Assembly (NCBI GenBank): GCA_044221335.1
Contig: JBGAPI010000029.1
Coordinates: 3,241 to 67,240, forward strand
Reading direction: 5' to 3'
DNA from: JBGAPI01 sp044221335
Lineage (GTDB): Bacteria; Pseudomonadota; Gammaproteobacteria; Xanthomonadales; Ahniellaceae
Length of the DNA stretch: 64,000 nt
Shown: positions 1 through 8,028 of the stretch, one piece after another
How positions within the stretch are numbered: position 1 is the stretch's first letter
Layout: each line of letters starts with the position of its first letter
Program-made: the position numbers and the translations under genes
The notes under the pieces: generated by a model
Databases searched by the model: none
Told to the model about the DNA's origin: nothing
The model's input: the letters and a program-made list of their open reading frames with translations, nothing else

Positions 1-1220
1 GGCACGACCACGCCGACGCCGCGCGCGCCGCCGGGGCCGCCGCGCTGATCGTCGAGCGCGAGCTGCCGGTGGCGCTGCCGCAGCTGATGGTCGAGAACAC
101 GCTCGCCGCGCTCGCCGACCTGGCGCGCTGGTGGCGCACGAAGCATCGGCCGGTGGTGATCGGCATCACCGGTTCCAACGGCAAGACCTCGGTGAAGACG
201 CTGACCGCCGCGATCTGCGCGCGTGCCGGTCGCACCCACTGCAACCAGGGGAACTACAACAACGAGGTCGGACTGCCGCTTTCGGTGCTGGCAACGCCGG
301 CCGATGCCGAGTACGCGGTGTTCGAGATGGGCGCGGGCCAGCCCGGCGACATCGCCTACCTCGCCGGGATCGCGAAGCCGACCGCGACCCTCGTCAACAA
401 CGTGGCGCCGGCCCACCTCGAACGCATGCATTCGCTCGAGGGCGTGGCGGAGACCAAGGGCGCGGTCTACTCGGCGCTGCCGGACGACGGCATCGCCGTG
501 ATCAATGCCGACGACGCCTTCGCCGACTACTTCCGCGGATGCGCCGGCCCGCGCCGGCGCATCGAGTTCGGACTGGCGCATGCGGGAAACGTCACCGCGA
601 GCGAGGTGCGGGTCGAATCCGATCATGCGAGCTTCGAGTTGCACCTGCCCGACGAGGTCGTTCCGGTCGAATTGCCGCTCGGCGGAGAGCACAACGTCCG
701 CAACGCGCTGGCTGCTGCCGCGCTGGCGACGGCCGCCGGCATCGGCCCGGAGGCGATCCGCGCCGGACTCGAGGGCGTGGTGATGGTCGCCGGACGGCTG
801 ACCCGCCACCGCCTGCCGAACGGCGCGGTGCTGATCGACGACAGCTACAACGCCAATCCCGGCTCGCTGCGCGCGGCGATCGACACGCTGGCGCTCGAGC
901 CCGGCCAGCGCTGGCTGGTGCTGGGCCGGATGGCCGAGCTCGGCCCGGCCGCGCCGGAGCTGCATGCCGCGCTCGGCCGCCACGCCCGCGCCGCCGGCAT
1001 CGACCGGCTGATCGCGGTCGGCGAATGGCCGACGCTGGCGGCACGGGAGTTCGGGGAAGGGGGAGAGAGCTTCGCCAGCAAGGAAGACGCGATCGCGGCG
1101 CTTCGGCTCCGCATCGCCGGCGGCGTCACCGTCCTCGTCAAGGGCTCGCGCAGTTCGGCGATGGAACAGGTGGTGGCGGGGCTGCTCGGTCGCGGCACGG
1201 AGGCCTCCCATGCGCATTGA
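1..1220 (+). CDS. murF: UDP-MurNAc-tripeptide:D-Ala-D-Ala ligase (MurF), 5' end outside window
   Basis: Cytoplasmic ligase that adds D-Ala-D-Ala to UDP-MurNAc-tripeptide, the last soluble step of peptidoglycan precursor synthesis. The frame is open from base 3, so the N-terminus lies outside; a GTG at 69 is internal, because the codons before it continue a normal MurF substrate-domain sequence. The Mur-ligase ATP loop GITGSNGKTS is at about nt 160-189, followed by the central-domain NNEVGLPLSVL region and the C-terminal domain motif DDSYNANP near nt 837-860. It ends 29 nt before mraY, whose Shine-Dalgarno lies in the gap, consistent with a dcw operon. Identity is secure; only the missing N-terminus is uncertain. 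Confidence 0.96.
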   Translation, partial: HDHADAARAAGAAALIVERELPVALPQLMVENTLAALADLARWWRTKHRPVVIGITGSNGKTSVKTLTAAICARAGRTHCNQGNYNNEVGLPLSVLATPADAEYAVFEMGAGQPGDIAYLAGIAKPTATLVNNVAPAHLERMHSLEGVAETKGAVYSALPDDGIAVINADDAFADYFRGCAGPRRRIEFGLAHAGNVTASEVRVESDHASFELHLPDEVVPVELPLGGEHNVRNALAAAALATAAGIGPEAIRAGLEGVVMVAGRLTRHRLPNGAVLIDDSYNANPGSLRAAIDTLALEPGQRWLVLGRMAELGPAAPELHAALGRHARAAGIDRLIAVGEWPTLAAREFGEGGESFASKEDAIAALRLRIAGGVTVLVKGSRSSAMEQVVAGLLGRGTEASHAH

Positions 1221-1249
1221 TTCATGCCGCACGCGGCAAGGAGGACACC

Positions 1250-2332
1250 ATGCTGCTGTGGCTCACTGATCGTCTCGAGGCGCTGGCGCACGGCTTCACG
1301 CTGTTCCAGTACATCACCTTCCGCTCGATCCTGGCGGCGCTCACGGCGCTGCTGGTGTCGCTGCTGGTCGGCCCGCGGATGATCGACAAGCTGGCGCAGT
1401 ACAAGGTCGGCCAGCAGATCCGCAAGGACGGCCCGCAGTCGCACTTCTCCAAGGCCGGCACGCCGACCATGGGCGGGGTGATGATCCTGGCCTCGGCGGC
1501 CGCGTCGACGCTGCTGTGGGCCGACCTCGGCAACCGCTACGTCTGGATCGTGCTGTTCGTGCTCGCGAGTTTCGGCTGGATCGGCTGGATCGACGACTAC
1601 CGCAAGCTGGTGCTGAAGGACTCGCGCGGCCTGCCGGCGCGCTGGAAGTATTTCTACCAGTCGCTGTTCGGCGCGGTCGCCGCGATCTGGCTCTACCTGA
1701 CGGCCGACGTGCCGGCGGCGACCGAATTGATCGTCCCGGTGTTCAAGCATTTCGTCTGGCCGCTGGGGCTGGCGTTTCCGGTGATCGCCTACTTCTGGAT
1801 CGTCGGCTTCTCCAACGCGGTGAACCTGACCGACGGCCTCGACGGCCTCGCGATCCTGCCGACGGTGATGGTGGCCAGCGCGCTCGGCGTGTTCGCCTAC
1901 GTCGCCGGCAACAGCGTGTTCTCGCACTACCTCAACATCCCGACGATCCCGGGGGCGGCGGAGCTGTGCATCATCTGCGGCGCGCTCGCCGGCGCCGGGC
2001 TCGGCTTTCTCTGGTTCAACACCTACCCGGCGCAGGTCTTCATGGGCGACGTCGGCGCGCTGTCGATCGGCGCGGTGCTCGGCGTGATCGCCGTGATCGT
2101 GCGCCAGGAGCTGGTGCTGGTGCTGATGGGCGGCGTGTTCGTGGTCGAGACGCTGTCGGTGATGCTGCAGGTCGCGAGCTTCAAGCTGACCGGCAAGCGG
2201 ATCTTCCGGATGGCGCCGATCCACCACCACTTCGAGCTGAAGGGATGGCCGGAGCCGCGTGTGATCGTGCGCTTCTGGATCGTCAGCGTGGTGCTGGCGC
2301 TGCTCGGTCTCGCGACCCTCAAGGTGAGGTGA
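1250..2332 (+). CDS. mraY: Phospho-N-acetylmuramoyl-pentapeptide transferase (MraY)
   Basis: Integral membrane enzyme that transfers phospho-MurNAc-pentapeptide to undecaprenyl phosphate, giving lipid I. The predicted 360 residues match the E. coli length. Start chosen at ATG 1250 because a strong AAGGAGG (1238-1244) lies just upstream and the protein then begins MLLWLTDRLEAL like the family; a longer in-frame reading only runs back across murF in a wrong frame. Visible hallmarks are GTPTMGG, the Asp-rich GWIDDYRK and NLTDGLDGLA segments, and the C-terminal PIHHHFELKGWPE histidine motif. About ten membrane helices are expected. In most dcw clusters murD would follow; here ftsW comes 99 nt later. 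Confidence 0.97.
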   Translation: MLLWLTDRLEALAHGFTLFQYITFRSILAALTALLVSLLVGPRMIDKLAQYKVGQQIRKDGPQSHFSKAGTPTMGGVMILASAAASTLLWADLGNRYVWIVLFVLASFGWIGWIDDYRKLVLKDSRGLPARWKYFYQSLFGAVAAIWLYLTADVPAATELIVPVFKHFVWPLGLAFPVIAYFWIVGFSNAVNLTDGLDGLAILPTVMVASALGVFAYVAGNSVFSHYLNIPTIPGAAELCIICGALAGAGLGFLWFNTYPAQVFMGDVGALSIGAVLGVIAVIVRQELVLVLMGGVFVVETLSVMLQVASFKLTGKRIFRMAPIHHHFELKGWPEPRVIVRFWIVSVVLALLGLATLKVR

Positions 2333-2431
2333 GTCATGCGCACCGACACCCGCACCCCGACCACGCTGCGAGCGGCGCACTGAGCCGATGACCGCCACCC
2401 CCGCCACCACGACGATGCAGAGGAGGACGGC
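2333..2431 (+). other. mraY-ftsW gap where murD would normally lie
   Basis: A 99-nt gap occupies the position of murD in the canonical mraY-murD-ftsW order. It holds two 15-codon reading frames on the plus strand (ATG 2336 to TGA 2383, and ATG 2388 to TGA 2435 overlapping the ftsW start). Neither resembles a piece of MurD. An AGGAGG at about 2420-2425 serves ftsW. Nothing else is visible. Confidence 0.7.
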
Positions 2432-3637
2432 ATGAGCCTGTTCTCCTGGCGTGCCTCGATCCAGGCGCTGCGCCGCGACGAACTCCCCGGGAGCTTCGAC
2501 GGCGGCGTGCTGATCGCCGCACTGCTGCTGGCCGGCTTCGGCTGCCTGATGGTGGCGTCGAGCTCGATCGCGATCGCCGAGGGCGCCGGCGCGGGGCCGG
2601 GCTACTACCTCCTGCGCCACCTCGTCTTCCTCGTGCTCGGCAGCGGCCTCGCGATCGCGCTGATGGCGACGCCGATGGAGAAGCTGGAGCGCCACGGCCC
2701 GGTACTGCTGCTGCTCGCCATCCTGCTGCTGCTCGCCGTCTTCGTGCCCGGCCTCGGCCGGAAGATCAACGGCGCGCGGCGCTGGCTCAACTTCGGCCTG
2801 TCGAACTTCCAGGCGGTGGAGGCGGTGAAGCTCGCCTTCGTCGTCTACCTCTCGTCCTATCTCACCCGCCGCGGCGCCCAGGTGCGCGCCTCGCTGTTCG
2901 GGGTGATCAAGCCGCTGATGGTCACCGGCGTGCTGATCGTGCTCCTGCTGCTGCAGCCGGACTTCGGATCGTCGATGCTGCTCATCACCATCGCGATCGG
3001 CCTGGTCTGGATCGCCGGGGCGGGCTTCCGCCACCTCGGCGGCATGCTGCTGCTCGGGATGCCGGCGATGGCGGTGGCGGCGATCTCGGCGCCCTATCGG
3101 GTGAAGCGCCTGCTCACCTTCGTCAACCCCTGGGAGGATCCGTTCGACAAGGGCTTCCAGCTGGTGCAGGCGCTGATCGCGGTCGGTCGTGGCGAGTGGT
3201 TCGGCGTCGGCCTCGGTGCCTCGGTGCAGAAGCTGTACTACCTGCCGGAGGCCCACACCGATTTCATCCTCGCGGTGATCGCCGAGGAGTTCGGCCTGGT
3301 CGGCATCGTCGTGCTGCTGCTGCTGTTCGGCCTGCTGGTCGGGCGAGCGCTGTCGATCGGCCTGCGCGGACTCAATGTCGGGCAGACCTTCGCCGGCTAC
3401 TGCGCGTGCGGCGTCGGCCTGTGGATCGCCGCCCAGGCACTGGTGTCGATCGGCGTGAATCTCGGGATCCTGCCGACCAAGGGCCTGACCCTGCCCCTGA
3501 TCAGCTCCGGCGGTTCCTCGGTGCTGATGACGCTGGCGGCGATCGGCCTGCTGCTGCGCTCGTCCTACGAGGTCAGTCGCGCCGAGGCGCAGGCCGCGCT
3601 GGACCAGGCGAACCCCGTCGACGGAGGCGCGGCATGA
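2432..3637 (+). CDS. ftsW: Lipid II polymerase of the septum, SEDS family (FtsW)
   Basis: SEDS-family polytopic membrane protein that polymerises lipid II at the septum together with FtsI (PBP3). The 401-residue protein shows about ten hydrophobic helices. SEDS signatures include GARRWLNFGLSNFQAVE (about residues 115-130), a large periplasmic loop with NPWEDPFDKGFQL (about 230-245), and the C-terminal PLISSGGSSVLMTL. ATG 2432 follows an AGGAGG by 6 nt. Its stop overlaps the murG start (ATGA at 3634-3637), indicating translational coupling. No unusual residues were noticed. Confidence 0.96.
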   Translation: MSLFSWRASIQALRRDELPGSFDGGVLIAALLLAGFGCLMVASSSIAIAEGAGAGPGYYLLRHLVFLVLGSGLAIALMATPMEKLERHGPVLLLLAILLLLAVFVPGLGRKINGARRWLNFGLSNFQAVEAVKLAFVVYLSSYLTRRGAQVRASLFGVIKPLMVTGVLIVLLLLQPDFGSSMLLITIAIGLVWIAGAGFRHLGGMLLLGMPAMAVAAISAPYRVKRLLTFVNPWEDPFDKGFQLVQALIAVGRGEWFGVGLGASVQKLYYLPEAHTDFILAVIAEEFGLVGIVVLLLLFGLLVGRALSIGLRGLNVGQTFAGYCACGVGLWIAAQALVSIGVNLGILPTKGLTLPLISSGGSSVLMTLAAIGLLLRSSYEVSRAEAQAALDQANPVDGGAA

Positions 3638-4713
3638 GCGGCGCTCCGGTCCTGATCCTCGCCGGTGGCACCGGCGGCCACATCTTCCCGGGCATCGCCG
3701 TCGGGCGCGAGCTGGTCGCGCGCGGCGTGCCGGTGGTGTGGCTCGGCTCGGAAGCCGGTCTCGAGAACACCCTGGTGCCGAAGGCCGGCTTTCCGCTGGA
3801 GCGGATCCGCGTCTCCGGCCTGCGCGGCAAGGGTGGCCTCGCGCTGCTGGCCGCGCCCTTCCGGATGCTGCGCGCCGTGTGGCAGTCGCTGAGCATCGTC
3901 CGCAAGGTCGCGCCGCGCGCGGTGCTGGCGATGGGCGGGTTCGCGTCGGGTCCCGGCGGCGTGGCGAGCTGGCTGCTCGGCCGACCGCTGCTGGTGCACG
4001 AGCAGAACCGCGTGCCGGGCTACACCAATCGGATCCTCGCGCGGATCGCGCGGCACCTGATGGTCGGATTCCCGGACGCGTTCGGACCGCGCGCGGCGGA
4101 CCCCGTCGGCAATCCGGTGCGCGCCGACATCGCCGCCATCGCGCCGCCCGCGGAACGCCTGACCGGTCGCGGCGGCGCGTTCCGGCTGCTGGTGCTGGGT
4201 GGCAGCCAGGGCGCGCGCGGCATCAATCTCGCCGTGCCGAAGGCGCTCGCGCTGCTGCCGGCGTCGCTGACGGTCGAGGTGCGCCACCAGGCCGGCGCGA
4301 AGCTGATCGACGATGCGCGTCGCGCCTACGACGACTCCGGCGTCGGCGCGGAGGTCGTTCCCTTCATCGACGACATGGCCGCCGCCTACGCCTGGGCCGA
4401 CCTGATCGTCTGCCGCTCCGGCGCGCTGACTCTCGCGGAGATCTGCGCCGCCGGTGTCGGCAGCGTGCTGGTGCCGTTCCCCGCCGCGGTCGACGACCAC
4501 CAGGCGCGCAACGCGGAATTCCTCGTCGACGCCGGTGCCGCCGAGATGCTGCGCGAGGGCGCCGACCTCGCCGAGCGGGTCGCCGCGGCGCTCACCCGGC
4601 TGCTGGCGGACCGCGGCGCGCTCATCGCGATGGCGACCGCCGCGCGTTCCCTGGCGCGACCGCAGGCGACCGCCGCGATCGCCGATGCCTGCCTGCGGGA
4701 GGCCCGCGCATGA
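3634..4713 (+). CDS. murG: Lipid II synthase, UDP-GlcNAc transferase (MurG)
   Basis: Peripheral inner-membrane glycosyltransferase (GT28) that adds GlcNAc to lipid I to make lipid II. Predicted 359 residues. Start ATG 3634 overlaps the ftsW stop and gives the N-terminal glycine-rich LILAGGTGGHIFPG motif typical of MurG. Other signatures are the HEQNRVPGYTN segment (about residue 125), the second G-loop VLGGSQGARGIN and the donor-binding CRSGALTLAEICAAG stretch near residue 260. A longer reading frame extends upstream into ftsW but is only overlap. Its stop overlaps murC. Confidence 0.97.
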   Translation: MSGAPVLILAGGTGGHIFPGIAVGRELVARGVPVVWLGSEAGLENTLVPKAGFPLERIRVSGLRGKGGLALLAAPFRMLRAVWQSLSIVRKVAPRAVLAMGGFASGPGGVASWLLGRPLLVHEQNRVPGYTNRILARIARHLMVGFPDAFGPRAADPVGNPVRADIAAIAPPAERLTGRGGAFRLLVLGGSQGARGINLAVPKALALLPASLTVEVRHQAGAKLIDDARRAYDDSGVGAEVVPFIDDMAAAYAWADLIVCRSGALTLAEICAAGVGSVLVPFPAAVDDHQARNAEFLVDAGAAEMLREGADLAERVAAALTRLLADRGALIAMATAARSLARPQATAAIADACLREARA

Positions 4714-6137
4714 CCACCCGTCGACTCGCGGACCATCCGGACGTGATGCGCGCCTACCGCCGCGTGCACTTCGTCGGCATCGGCGGCGTGGGCATGAGCG
4801 GCATCGCCGAGGTGCTCGCCAACCTCGGCTACCAGGTGTCCGGCTCGGACGTGTCGTCCAACGCGATCACCCGGAGGCTGGCGGAGCAGGGCGTGCGCAT
4901 CCTCTCGGGCCATGCCGCCGAGCACGTCGCCGAGGCCGACGTGCTGGTGGTGTCCTCCGCGATCCGCCCGGACAACCCGGAACTGGTCGCCGCGCAGGCG
5001 CGTCGCATCCCGGTGGTGCCGCGCGCGGAGATGCTCGGCGAACTGATGCGCTTCCGCACCGGCATCGCCGTCGCCGGGACCCACGGCAAGACCACGACCA
5101 CCAGCCTCACCGCATCGGTGCTCGCGGAGGGCGGGCTCGACCCCACCTTCGTGATCGGCGGCGTCCTGAACAGCGCCGGCAGCAACGCGCGGCTCGGTGC
5201 GGGCAAGTACCTGGTCGCCGAGGCCGACGAATCCGACGGCTCCTTCCTGCTGCTGCAGTCCACGGTCGCGATCGTCACCAACATCGACGCCGACCACCTC
5301 GAGAACTACGGTGGCGACTTCAACCGGGTGCGCCAGGCCTTCGCCGACTTCCTCCACCGGCTGCCGTTCTATGGCCTCGCGGTGATGTGCATCGACGATC
5401 CCGAGACCGCCGCACTCGCCCGCGCCACGGTCCGCAACGTGATGACCTACGGCACCGTCCCGGAAGCCGAGGTGCGCGCCAGCCACATCCGCCAGGGCGG
5501 CGGCGCGATGCACTTCGACCTGCACCTGCCGAACGCGCCGGCGCAGCCGGTGACGCTGAATCTCGCCGGACACCACAACGTGCTGAACGCGCTCGCGGCC
5601 GCCGCGGTCGGCTGGCAGCTCGGCGTCGCGCCGGAGGCGATCGGTCGCGCGCTGGCGCAGTTCCGTGGCGTCGGCCGGCGCTTCGCGCGGCACGGCGAGA
5701 TCGCGCTGGCCGGCGGCGGGCGCGTCGAACTGGTCGACGACTACGGCCACCATCCGCGCGAGCTCGCCGCGGTGTTCGCCGCGGTGCGCGGCGGCTGGCC
5801 GGAGCGGCGCCTCGTCGTCGCGTTCCAGCCGCACCGCTATACCCGGACCCGCGACCTGCTCGACGACTTCGCCGAGGTGCTGTCCGGTGTCGACGTGCTG
5901 GTCCTGACCGAGGTCTATCCGGCGGGCGAGGCGCCGATCGCGAACGCCGACGGTCGCGCGCTGGCCCGTGCCGTGCGGGCCCGCGGCCGCCTCGACCCGG
6001 TGCTGGTGAAGACCGCGCGCGATCTCCCCGAAGCCCTGGCGCCGCTGCTTGCCGACGGCGACTTCGTCCTGTTCGTCGGGGCTGGCGACATCGGCGCGAT
6101 CGCGCCGTCGCTGGCCACCGAAGGAAAACTCCCATGA
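4710..6137 (+). CDS. murC: UDP-N-acetylmuramate:L-alanine ligase (MurC)
   Basis: Cytoplasmic ligase that adds L-Ala to UDP-MurNAc, the first peptide-forming step. Predicted 475 residues. Start at ATG 4710 overlapping the murG stop. Visible motifs are HFVGIGGVGMSGIAEVL for the Rossmann N-domain (residues about 16-35), the ATP loop GTHGKTTTTSL (about 120-130), EADESDGSF, and YGHHPRE with FQPHRYTRT in the C-domain. Because murD is absent nearby, the next step (glutamate addition to the MurC product) must be supplied from elsewhere. Overlaps ddlB by the ATGA at 6134-6137. Confidence 0.97.
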   Translation: MTTRRLADHPDVMRAYRRVHFVGIGGVGMSGIAEVLANLGYQVSGSDVSSNAITRRLAEQGVRILSGHAAEHVAEADVLVVSSAIRPDNPELVAAQARRIPVVPRAEMLGELMRFRTGIAVAGTHGKTTTTSLTASVLAEGGLDPTFVIGGVLNSAGSNARLGAGKYLVAEADESDGSFLLLQSTVAIVTNIDADHLENYGGDFNRVRQAFADFLHRLPFYGLAVMCIDDPETAALARATVRNVMTYGTVPEAEVRASHIRQGGGAMHFDLHLPNAPAQPVTLNLAGHHNVLNALAAAAVGWQLGVAPEAIGRALAQFRGVGRRFARHGEIALAGGGRVELVDDYGHHPRELAAVFAAVRGGWPERRLVVAFQPHRYTRTRDLLDDFAEVLSGVDVLVLTEVYPAGEAPIANADGRALARAVRARGRLDPVLVKTARDLPEALAPLLADGDFVLFVGAGDIGAIAPSLATEGKLP

Positions 6138-7099
6138 GCACCGACCGCAACGCCTTCCCCGCCCCTCTGGTGAGCGACCCGCGCCGCTTCGGCAAGGTCG
6201 CCGTCGCGCTCGGCGGCAGCTCGGCCGAGCGCGAGGTGTCGCTCGACTCCGGCCGCAACGTGCTGGCGGCGCTGCGTGCGCGCGGCGTCGAGGCCGACCC
6301 CGTCGACGGCATCCCGGCGCTGATGGACGCGCTGCGCGCAGGCCACTACGCCCGGGTGTTCAACATCCTGCACGGCCGTGGCGGCGAGGACGGCGTGCTC
6401 CAGGGCGCGCTGGACGCCCTCGGCGTCCCCTACACCGGCTCCGGCGTGCTCGGCTCGGCGCTGACCATGGACAAGATCCGCACCAAGAAGGTGTGGCTCA
6501 CCGAAGGCCTGCCGACGCCGCGCTTCGTCCACGTCCGCACCCGCGCCGACCTCGACCGCGCCCGCGCCGAGCTCGGACTGCCGATGATCGTGAAGCCTGC
6601 GCACGAGGGATCGTCGGTCGGCGTGACCCGGGTGTTCGCGGACAGCGATCTCGCGGCGGCCTACGAGCTCGCGGCGCGCTACGACGGCGAGCTGCTCGCC
6701 GAGCAGCTGATCGAGGGCGACGAGTTCACCGTCGGCATCCTCGGGGAGCGTGCACTGCCGTCGATCCGCATCGTGCCCGCGGCCGGCTACTACGACTACC
6801 ACGCGAAGTACGTCGCGGAAGACACCCAGTACCTGTGTCCGGGGCTCGACGGTGACGCCGAGGCCGGGATGCAAAGGCTCGCGAAAGCCGCGTTCGACAG
6901 CGCCGGTTGCTGGGGCTGGGGTCGCGTCGACGTGATGCGCGACCGCAACGGTCGGAACTTCCTGCTCGAGGTCAACACCACTCCGGGCATGACCAGCCAC
7001 AGCCTGGTGCCCAAGGCGGCGCGCGCGATCGGGATCGAGTTCGAGTCGCTGGTCTGGCGGATCCTCGAGACCAGCCTCTCCCGGGAGCCGCAGCGATGA
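6134..7099 (+). CDS. ddlB: D-alanine:D-alanine ligase B
   Basis: ATP-grasp ligase that makes the D-Ala-D-Ala substrate of MurF. Predicted 321 residues, slightly longer than E. coli DdlB owing to an N-terminal extension before FGKVAVALGGSSAEREVSL. Further motifs are HGRGGEDGVLQG (about residue 78), the ATP-binding MIVKPAHEGSSVGV (about 153-166), and the metal-binding end FLLEVNTTPGMTSHSLVP. The Tyr-containing YYDYHAKY segment favours D-Ala-D-Ala over D-Ala-D-Lac formation by family knowledge. Start ATG 6134 overlaps the murC stop; the stop overlaps ftsQ. Confidence 0.96.
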   Translation: MSTDRNAFPAPLVSDPRRFGKVAVALGGSSAEREVSLDSGRNVLAALRARGVEADPVDGIPALMDALRAGHYARVFNILHGRGGEDGVLQGALDALGVPYTGSGVLGSALTMDKIRTKKVWLTEGLPTPRFVHVRTRADLDRARAELGLPMIVKPAHEGSSVGVTRVFADSDLAAAYELAARYDGELLAEQLIEGDEFTVGILGERALPSIRIVPAAGYYDYHAKYVAEDTQYLCPGLDGDAEAGMQRLAKAAFDSAGCWGWGRVDVMRDRNGRNFLLEVNTTPGMTSHSLVPKAARAIGIEFESLVWRILETSLSREPQR

Positions 7100-8028
7100 T
7101 CCTGCGCGTTGCCGGAACCGCGGCCGGACCGGATGGCGCAGCGCCGGGCCGGCGCTTCGCCGCGGCGGTGCGCGGCGGCATCGCTGCGAAGCTGGCGGCG
7201 TGGCTGGTCGCGCTCGCGCTGGTGGCGCTGCCGATCGTCGGTGTCCTGACCGGGCAGCTGGCCGGCGACCGCTGGCCGTTCCGGCAGCTGCGCATCGATG
7301 CCGCGTTCAGCCACGTCAATGCCGAGCAGGTGCAGATGGCGGTGACGCCGGTGCTCGACCGCGGCTTCTTCGCCGTCGATCTCGCGGCGGTTCAGGCCGT
7401 CGTCGAGCGGCTACCCTGGGTCGCGCACGCCGAGGTCGCGAAACGCTGGCCGGACGAGCTCATCATCAAGGTCGTCGAGCACGCGCCGATCGCGCGCTAC
7501 GTCGATGGCCGCCTGGTCGCCGCCGACGGCAGCCTGTTCGCGGTCGAGGGCGATGTTCCCGAGGGACTGCCGCTGCTCGACTGCCCGGAGAGCCGGATCA
7601 ACGAGTCGCTGCTGCTCGACCGCAGCCTCGTGCGCGACCTCGCGACGGTCGGCCTGGTGCGCGACGAACTGCACCTGTCCGCGCGCGGCAGCGTCAGCGT
7701 CCACCTGACCACCGGCGCGGCGCTGAATCTCGGGCGCGAAGCGCTGCCGCAGCGGATGGCGCGCTTCCTCGCGGTCTGGCCGAACCTGGTCTCGCCGAAT
7801 CCCGGCGGCGAGCTGATGTCGGCGGACCTGCGCTACTCCAATGGCTTTGCGCTGTCGTGGAGCGCGCCGCTGCCGGTGAAACCCGTCGCGCCTCCCGGTG
7901 CGCCCCGCCCGACATCGCCAGTGCCGCCGGCATCGCCGCCCGCGGTGCCGGCGACGACGGCGCCGGCGACGCCGGAACAGCCTTCCACCGATTCCGAAAC
8001 CCCACCGAACGGCGAGCGTCGCGCATGA
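7096..8028 (+). CDS. ftsQ: Cell division protein FtsQ with a proline-rich C-terminal tail
   Basis: Bitopic inner-membrane divisome protein that bridges early and late division proteins through FtsB/FtsL. Predicted 310 residues. One membrane segment (about residues 33-55, LAAWLVALALVALPIVGVL) is followed by the POTRA domain (FRQLRIDAAFSHVNAEQV) and the beta domain (LPWVAHAEVAKRWPDELIIKV). After about residue 260 the protein ends in a roughly 50-residue periplasmic tail rich in Pro, Ala, Thr and Ser, absent from E. coli FtsQ. Start ATG 7096 overlaps the ddlB stop and its stop overlaps ftsA. Confidence 0.94.
   Translation: MILRVAGTAAGPDGAAPGRRFAAAVRGGIAAKLAAWLVALALVALPIVGVLTGQLAGDRWPFRQLRIDAAFSHVNAEQVQMAVTPVLDRGFFAVDLAAVQAVVERLPWVAHAEVAKRWPDELIIKVVEHAPIARYVDGRLVAADGSLFAVEGDVPEGLPLLDCPESRINESLLLDRSLVRDLATVGLVRDELHLSARGSVSVHLTTGAALNLGREALPQRMARFLAVWPNLVSPNPGGELMSADLRYSNGFALSWSAPLPVKPVAPPGAPRPTSPVPPASPPAVPATTAPATPEQPSTDSETPPNGERRA

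Noticed and set aside
2336..2435. Two 15-codon frames as remnants of murD
   Set aside because: No recognisable MurD residues; Thr/Pro/Ala-rich, easily random.
845..3256. Long minus-strand open frame across murF, mraY and ftsW
   Set aside because: Runs through three strongly conserved genes and has low-complexity His/Gln/Asp composition.
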